In this document: piece after piece, positions 4,201 to 6,078 of the stretch
Numbering within the stretch: the stretch's first letter is position 1
How the letters are laid out: each line of letters begins with the position of its first letter
Assembly (NCBI GenBank): GCA_964650405.1
Contig: CAZYTO010000314.1
Location: forward strand, 1-6,078
Reading direction: 5' to 3'
DNA from: CAZYTO01 sp964650405
GTDB lineage: Bacteria; Acidobacteriota; Thermoanaerobaculia; Gp7-AA8
Length of the DNA: 6,078 nt
Position numbers and translations under genes: made by a program
Notes under the pieces: generated by a model
The model's database searches: none
What the model saw: the letters and a program-made list of their open reading frames with translations, nothing else
What the model was told of the DNA's origin: nothing

Positions 4201-6078
4201 CGTATGTACTCTTACGGCGGCGCTCCTGTCGTGGCCGACCTCGACGGCGATGGCCGGCCGGAAGTGATCGTCGGCCGGACAGTCCTCAACGGCGCCGACG
4301 GCACCACGAAGTGGGTCGGCGCGGGCGGCTCAGGCCGCGCGTGGATCGAGATTCCCGGCTCCCCCGACCTCTATGCCCAGGTCTTCCCCGACCAGGAAGC
4401 GCCGGTGGCCGTCGACGTCGACGGTGACGGGGTGCTCGACGTCCTTGCCGGAAACACCGTCTACCGAGCCGACGGCACGATCCTCTGGCAGCGCACCGAC
4501 CTTCCCGACGGCTATGCCGCGCCGGTCTGGGTCAACACCACGGACACGAAGCCGCACATCTGCCTGGTAGCGCAGGGGAAAGTCTGGCTGCTCAACAGCG
4601 ACGGCACGCCGTCGTGGGGGCCTCAGACAATCCAGATGGTTACGCCAAAGGGTACCTTCGGTGCGCTCCTCGGCGGTGCGCCGACGGTCTACCGGGACGG
4701 TTCCGGAGCCTGGATCGCCGTGGCAGGCGACGGGTTCCTCAGTGTCTTCTCCGCGAGCACCGGGTCTGTCCGCTGGACGACTCAGGTCGCCATCGACATG
4801 GATTCACCCTTCGGCACCGCGACGAACGCCCCGGTCATCTTCGATATCCAGAACCCCGGGTTCCACGAGATGTTCTACGTGAGCCGCGATCAGGCCGTCA
4901 TTCTCAACCCCGGCAACGGAGACGTGCAGTATGCCGCCGCCGGCGGCGCCGATCCTTATTACGCGGCAGGTCCCTCCGTGGCCGACATCGACGATGACGG
5001 GCATGGGGAAGTGCTCATGCCCAACCGCACCGCCGTGCAGATCTTTGCCGACGGCTCCTGGTCGGACGCTCCCGCCATCTACAACGAGTTCTCCTATCAC
5101 GCCACCAACGTCACGGACGAACGAGGCACGATTCCGGCGCACGAGACACTCGACTCCTTCGCCCGGGCAGGCTTCCGCAGCCAGCGCGCTTTCACGCCCA
5201 CCGATACCCCGTACAAGACGAACCTCACGGTTTCCTACCCGCGAGTGGACGACAGCAACTACCCGGCATCGGTGGGGCTCATCGTCCGCGCCGGCAATTC
5301 CGGTCCGGCCCCCTCTCCCTCGACGTCGGTGACTTTCCGGCAGAGCGGAACGAGCGGTACGTCCACGGTGATCGGGACAGTGTTCTGCGACAGCCTGAGC
5401 CCTGGAGCTTATCGGGATGTCGTTCTGACCGTGCCGAATCCGCCGGCACAGTTCTCCTGGTTCGCCGTGATCGATGCCGCCGGCGTCATCGATGAGTGCA
5501 ACGAAGCAGACAACACCAGTCCGACCACGACCCTTCACCTGAGCGCGGACATTCAAACGTCGCCGGCGCTTCTATCGGCGAGTGACGTTCAGCCCCGCCC
5601 CGGAGATCCGGTCGATCTCACCGCCCGCGCGTTCCTGACGGGCAAGCTGAACACGGCAAACCTGTTCGCCCAGTTCTACCTGGGGAATCCGGCCAGCGGC
5701 GGGACGGCGATCTCGCCCCTCCTGCCCGTGATTTTGCTTCCCGGCTCGGTGCCGCAGGCAGCCGTGAGCTATCAGTGGATCGCCGCCGGACCGAGCGGCC
5801 CCGCTGCCATCTACGTCGTCTTCGACCCACAGAACCTCATTCCCGAGGACGACGAAACCAACAACAGTGCATCGGTGGCGGTGGTTCTATCGACGGCCGA
5901 TCCCATCCAGAAGCTGTCGGGGGCGCTGACGCTCACACCGCCGGCAGTCGAAGCGGGAACGCCCGTCCGGATCGATGCCGTCGTCCAGAACATCGGCAAC
6001 GTCGCGCCCTCGAATACGACGCTGACCTTATGCGTTCCGGGAGAACCCGCGGCGGGAGCTTGCCGGAATTCCCCCACC
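1141..6078 (+). CDS. Giant secreted multidomain protein: toroid, CARDB repeats, FG-GAP/PQQ-like propeller (3' partial)
   Basis: One frame is open for 1646 codons from ATG 1141 to the right edge with no stop, so the C-terminus is missing. Domain order: Sec signal peptide 1-36; prenyltransferase/squalene-cyclase-type alpha/alpha-toroid about 38-304; four CARDB modules 313-757; a diverged fifth 763-875; an eight-module beta-propeller 904-1315; linker 1316-1360; CARDB modules 1361-1468 and 1471-1584; and a truncated one from 1592. The mature part seen has only eight cysteines, none before residue 767, and no membrane segment. Known proteins with CARDB and FG-GAP domains are mostly large extracellular or surface proteins, so I infer an adhesion, binding or scaffold role, with no enzymatic activity supported. 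The start is chosen for GGAGAG eight bases upstream and the signal peptide that follows directly. An extension to ATG 1015 is open but has no properly spaced ribosome site. Third positions are strongly G/C-biased throughout, as in a genuine gene of a high-GC genome. The specific ligand is unknown. Confidence 0.95.
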   Translation, partial: MNSARAFVRERSAQFVFRTASALVACTLLLAGPARAQLDNVRMTAAATWLNAHQSPAGSWGSVDELAARDTARVLHAYFLTQAATTFNFDGAGTTLAQNRGLAWLASLPLDANQLLAEQAMAMTAGGRDATAVFARLLQQRSALGADFGGFADHSGDTYDSALALEAFATNQTLYGGSISGIITTLAGHQNADGGWGVDGGFTSNPLLTAEVLVGIGSLSKQIAPPTMISAAQAYVLRSLRADGSFDGSVLLTAVAFRGLVLTQYSVSYFSGATMQYFTTTQGGDGSYGGGDAYVTARVLEALYSNKANLIIKPGDFTISPSTTTEGTAVTATVKVSNVGTALTNFYIIGIYAADAMSVPLATVATPSNTQPGGTVTATVQVPTIGLSGNVSLVALADTQGIIPEIRKDDNTSSPVTLTVNGKPDLWVAGNDITTSPSHLQPNQPSQLLVTIHNGGQSGVNSAGYALYGSANGAAETLLSKATAGPIAANGSVTVQIPVTFNSGNHTIHLIADPDNLIVETRKTNNEVKAGLAVTNLSNVDLYVRSVTVSPSRPDPFTAVTITATIGNSGTVDTPAYVAFYDGVPGAGGVRIATQTSYFNAQSVNYLTLSYTTSASSKVIYAVADPDNILSEMDETNNSGFATLTDQLTDLEINRDGIVFPKPLPSAGQSVTARVIVQNKGLLPASHAEVVLYDDLPQSGGVQVLDTFVDVPAAGSVVVPATWNLRPGQRIATATVNATKAIFEADYSNNRAKRYYAVNGFGPDISCSNCVVDRSHVVIDPTSLNVSGYVTLFSVSSRSVPIVITVFEDVDGDMTFDPEVDNVLGSVVDPVDTSDPSVNIPLNGSVRFAPGRLLAYLDSGNAWAEASETNNIIDLNGTCLNVNSSIQPRVGKWATGYGSSQQSVVARAIDTNGDGVIDGNDAPVVFIATNGGIVARRGDTGAILWAQPIDTTGRQISPVIADLDGDGKPEVLAHLNTDPVTGATNQHRLVALNAADGSRKWVSAPLDRDPRWESEIATNGRMYSYGGAPVVADLDGDGRPEVIVGRTVLNGADGTTKWVGAGGSGRAWIEIPGSPDLYAQVFPDQEAPVAVDVDGDGVLDVLAGNTVYRADGTILWQRTDLPDGYAAPVWVNTTDTKPHICLVAQGKVWLLNSDGTPSWGPQTIQMVTPKGTFGALLGGAPTVYRDGSGAWIAVAGDGFLSVFSASTGSVRWTTQVAIDMDSPFGTATNAPVIFDIQNPGFHEMFYVSRDQAVILNPGNGDVQYAAAGGADPYYAAGPSVADIDDDGHGEVLMPNRTAVQIFADGSWSDAPAIYNEFSYHATNVTDERGTIPAHETLDSFARAGFRSQRAFTPTDTPYKTNLTVSYPRVDDSNYPASVGLIVRAGNSGPAPSPSTSVTFRQSGTSGTSTVIGTVFCDSLSPGAYRDVVLTVPNPPAQFSWFAVIDAAGVIDECNEADNTSPTTTLHLSADIQTSPALLSASDVQPRPGDPVDLTARAFLTGKLNTANLFAQFYLGNPASGGTAISPLLPVILLPGSVPQAAVSYQWIAAGPSGPAAIYVVFDPQNLIPEDDETNNSASVAVVLSTADPIQKLSGALTLTPPAVEAGTPVRIDAVVQNIGNVAPSNTTLTLCVPGEPAAGACRNSPT
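1252..2052 (+). other. Alpha/alpha-toroid domain, prenyltransferase/squalene-cyclase repeat type (residues 38-304)
   Basis: Helical repeats each end in a glycine turn followed by an aromatic residue: HQSPAGSWG (53-61), HQNADGGWG (189-197), LRADGSFDG (240-248) and TQGGDGSYG (281-289). These resemble the QW-type motif of squalene-hopene cyclases and the prenyltransferase beta-subunit repeat. Small-residue helices lie between them (GLAWLASLPL 101-110, YDSALALEAF 159-168, TAEVLVGIG 209-217, VTARVLEAL 295-303). About 265 residues fits a single toroid. Catalytic marks are missing: no DxDD acid motif of class II cyclases, no cysteine for a zinc site or an alpha-2-macroglobulin-type thioester. It is secreted, so an isoprenoid enzyme role is unlikely. 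I infer a binding toroid; the ligand is unknown. Confidence 0.75.
2077..3411 (+). other. Four tandem CARDB beta-sandwich modules (residues 313-757)
   Basis: Modules span about 313-420, 424-534, 541-645 and 650-757, roughly 105-115 residues each. Each opens with a PDL/DLxV-like strand and a Pro/Gly-rich segment, has a central strand pair of the form VTxTVxNxG, and closes with the CARDB hallmark strand-turn. The four closures are ADTQGIIPEIRKDDNT (397-412), ADPDNLIVETRKTNNE (512-527), ADPDNILSEMDETNNS (624-639) and VNATKAIFEADYSNNR (736-751). CARDB (cell adhesion related domain found in bacteria) is an immunoglobulin-like fold of extracellular proteins. The modules differ clearly from each other, so they are old duplications rather than recent copies. 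They probably act as rigid spacers between the toroid and the propeller. Confidence 0.85.
3427..3765 (+). other. Diverged fifth CARDB-like module with EF-hand-like loop (residues 763-875)
   Basis: The closing motif LDSGNAWAEASETNNI (857-872) and the opening PDI (763-765) place this in the CARDB series, but the interior differs. It carries a C-x-x-C pair (C767, C770) in the first strand and DVDGDMTFDPEVD (809-821), whose D-x-D-x-D spacing resembles a calcium-binding loop inserted where neighbouring modules have the YDG/YDD turn. Fold assignment rests mainly on the closing motif and position. Calcium binding is inferred from the acidic spacing. Confidence 0.6.
3850..5085 (+). other. Beta-propeller of eight modules, FG-GAP/VCBS loops with PQQ-like blades (residues 904-1315)
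   Basis: Calcium-type loops followed by a beta strand occur at DTNGDGVIDGND (910-921), ADLDGDGKPEVLA (961-973), ADLDGDGRPEVIVG (1032-1045), VDVDGDGVLDVLAG (1091-1104) and ADIDDDGHGEVLM (1281-1293). This is the FG-GAP/VCBS pattern of integrin-like propellers. Each module then ends in a D/TG-x-x-x-W strand with tryptophans at 945, 1001, 1058, 1116, 1159, 1212 and 1307, as in PQQ-type blades; Y1264 takes the place in module seven. Modules five to seven keep the AP-V-strand and the aromatic but have lost the acidic loop. Eight modules suggest an eight-bladed propeller, or seven blades plus an extra strand set. FG-GAP propellers typically bind protein or glycan ligands; no catalytic residues are seen. 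Confidence 0.8.
5221..6078 (+). other. Second CARDB block: two modules and a truncated third (residues 1361-1646)
   Basis: Modules are about 1361-1468 and 1471-1584, closing with IDAAGVIDECNEADNT (1444-1459) and FDPQNLIPEDDETNNS (1561-1576). A third begins near 1592 (LTPPAVEAGTPVRIDAVVQN, 1597-1616) and is cut by the window edge. C1416 and C1453 lie in one module and could form a disulfide across the sandwich; C1631 and C1641 sit in the truncated one. A linker at 1316-1360 containing ATNVTDERGTIP (1321-1332) joins this block to the propeller. What follows downstream is unknown. Confidence 0.8.

Noticed and set aside
3850..5085. PQQ-dependent dehydrogenase propeller
   Set aside because: Tryptophan strands are PQQ-like, but no cofactor-binding cysteine pair or catalytic acid is visible, and the loops are of FG-GAP calcium type.
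4804..5556. A 250-codon open frame on the minus strand
   Set aside because: Antisense to the propeller and second CARDB block, with no domain, and its composition mirrors the plus-strand codons.

Overview
The window is GC-rich bacterial DNA dominated by one very large secreted protein gene. The mature protein is built for the periplasm, cell surface or outside of the cell: it has a classical Sec signal peptide, very few cysteines, tandem beta-sandwich modules and a propeller with calcium-type loops. I infer a Gram-negative, high-GC, free-living bacterium. Acidobacteriota-like lineages often carry giant CARDB/FG-GAP proteins of this kind, but nothing here (no rRNA or marker gene) settles the taxonomy.

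Layout. Bases 1-188 hold a degenerate 21-bp tandem array with one A-tract per unit. It probably continues beyond the left edge and ends in a perfect 11-bp hairpin with a T-run. Bases 189-1000 contain no convincing gene. They carry several short perfect palindromes and stem-loops (309-322, 376-390, 500-517, 754-767), a small possible leader peptide on the minus strand, and an AT-richer patch around 706-770. Bases 1004-1132 look like a structured 5' leader: a nested stem with a bulge, then a GC hairpin just ahead of a good ribosome binding site. From 1141 a single frame stays open for 1646 codons to the right edge, so the gene is truncated by the window.

The protein, in order: signal peptide (residues 1-36); an alpha/alpha-toroid of prenyltransferase/squalene-cyclase repeat type (about 38-304) with no visible catalytic motif; four clear CARDB beta-sandwich modules plus a fifth diverged one (313-875); an eight-module beta-propeller mixing FG-GAP/VCBS-type DxDGDG loops with PQQ-like tryptophan strands (about 904-1315); a linker; then two further CARDB modules and the start of another (1361 to the edge). 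The CARDB modules are probably spacers and adhesion units carrying the toroid and propeller as binding heads. The true C-terminus, and so the anchoring mode or any toxin or Rhs-type cargo, lies outside the window.

The most unusual points are the toroid-CARDB-propeller-CARDB architecture and the helically phased 21-bp array, which stays open in five of six reading frames. The array is therefore a trap for gene callers as well as a possible structural DNA element.
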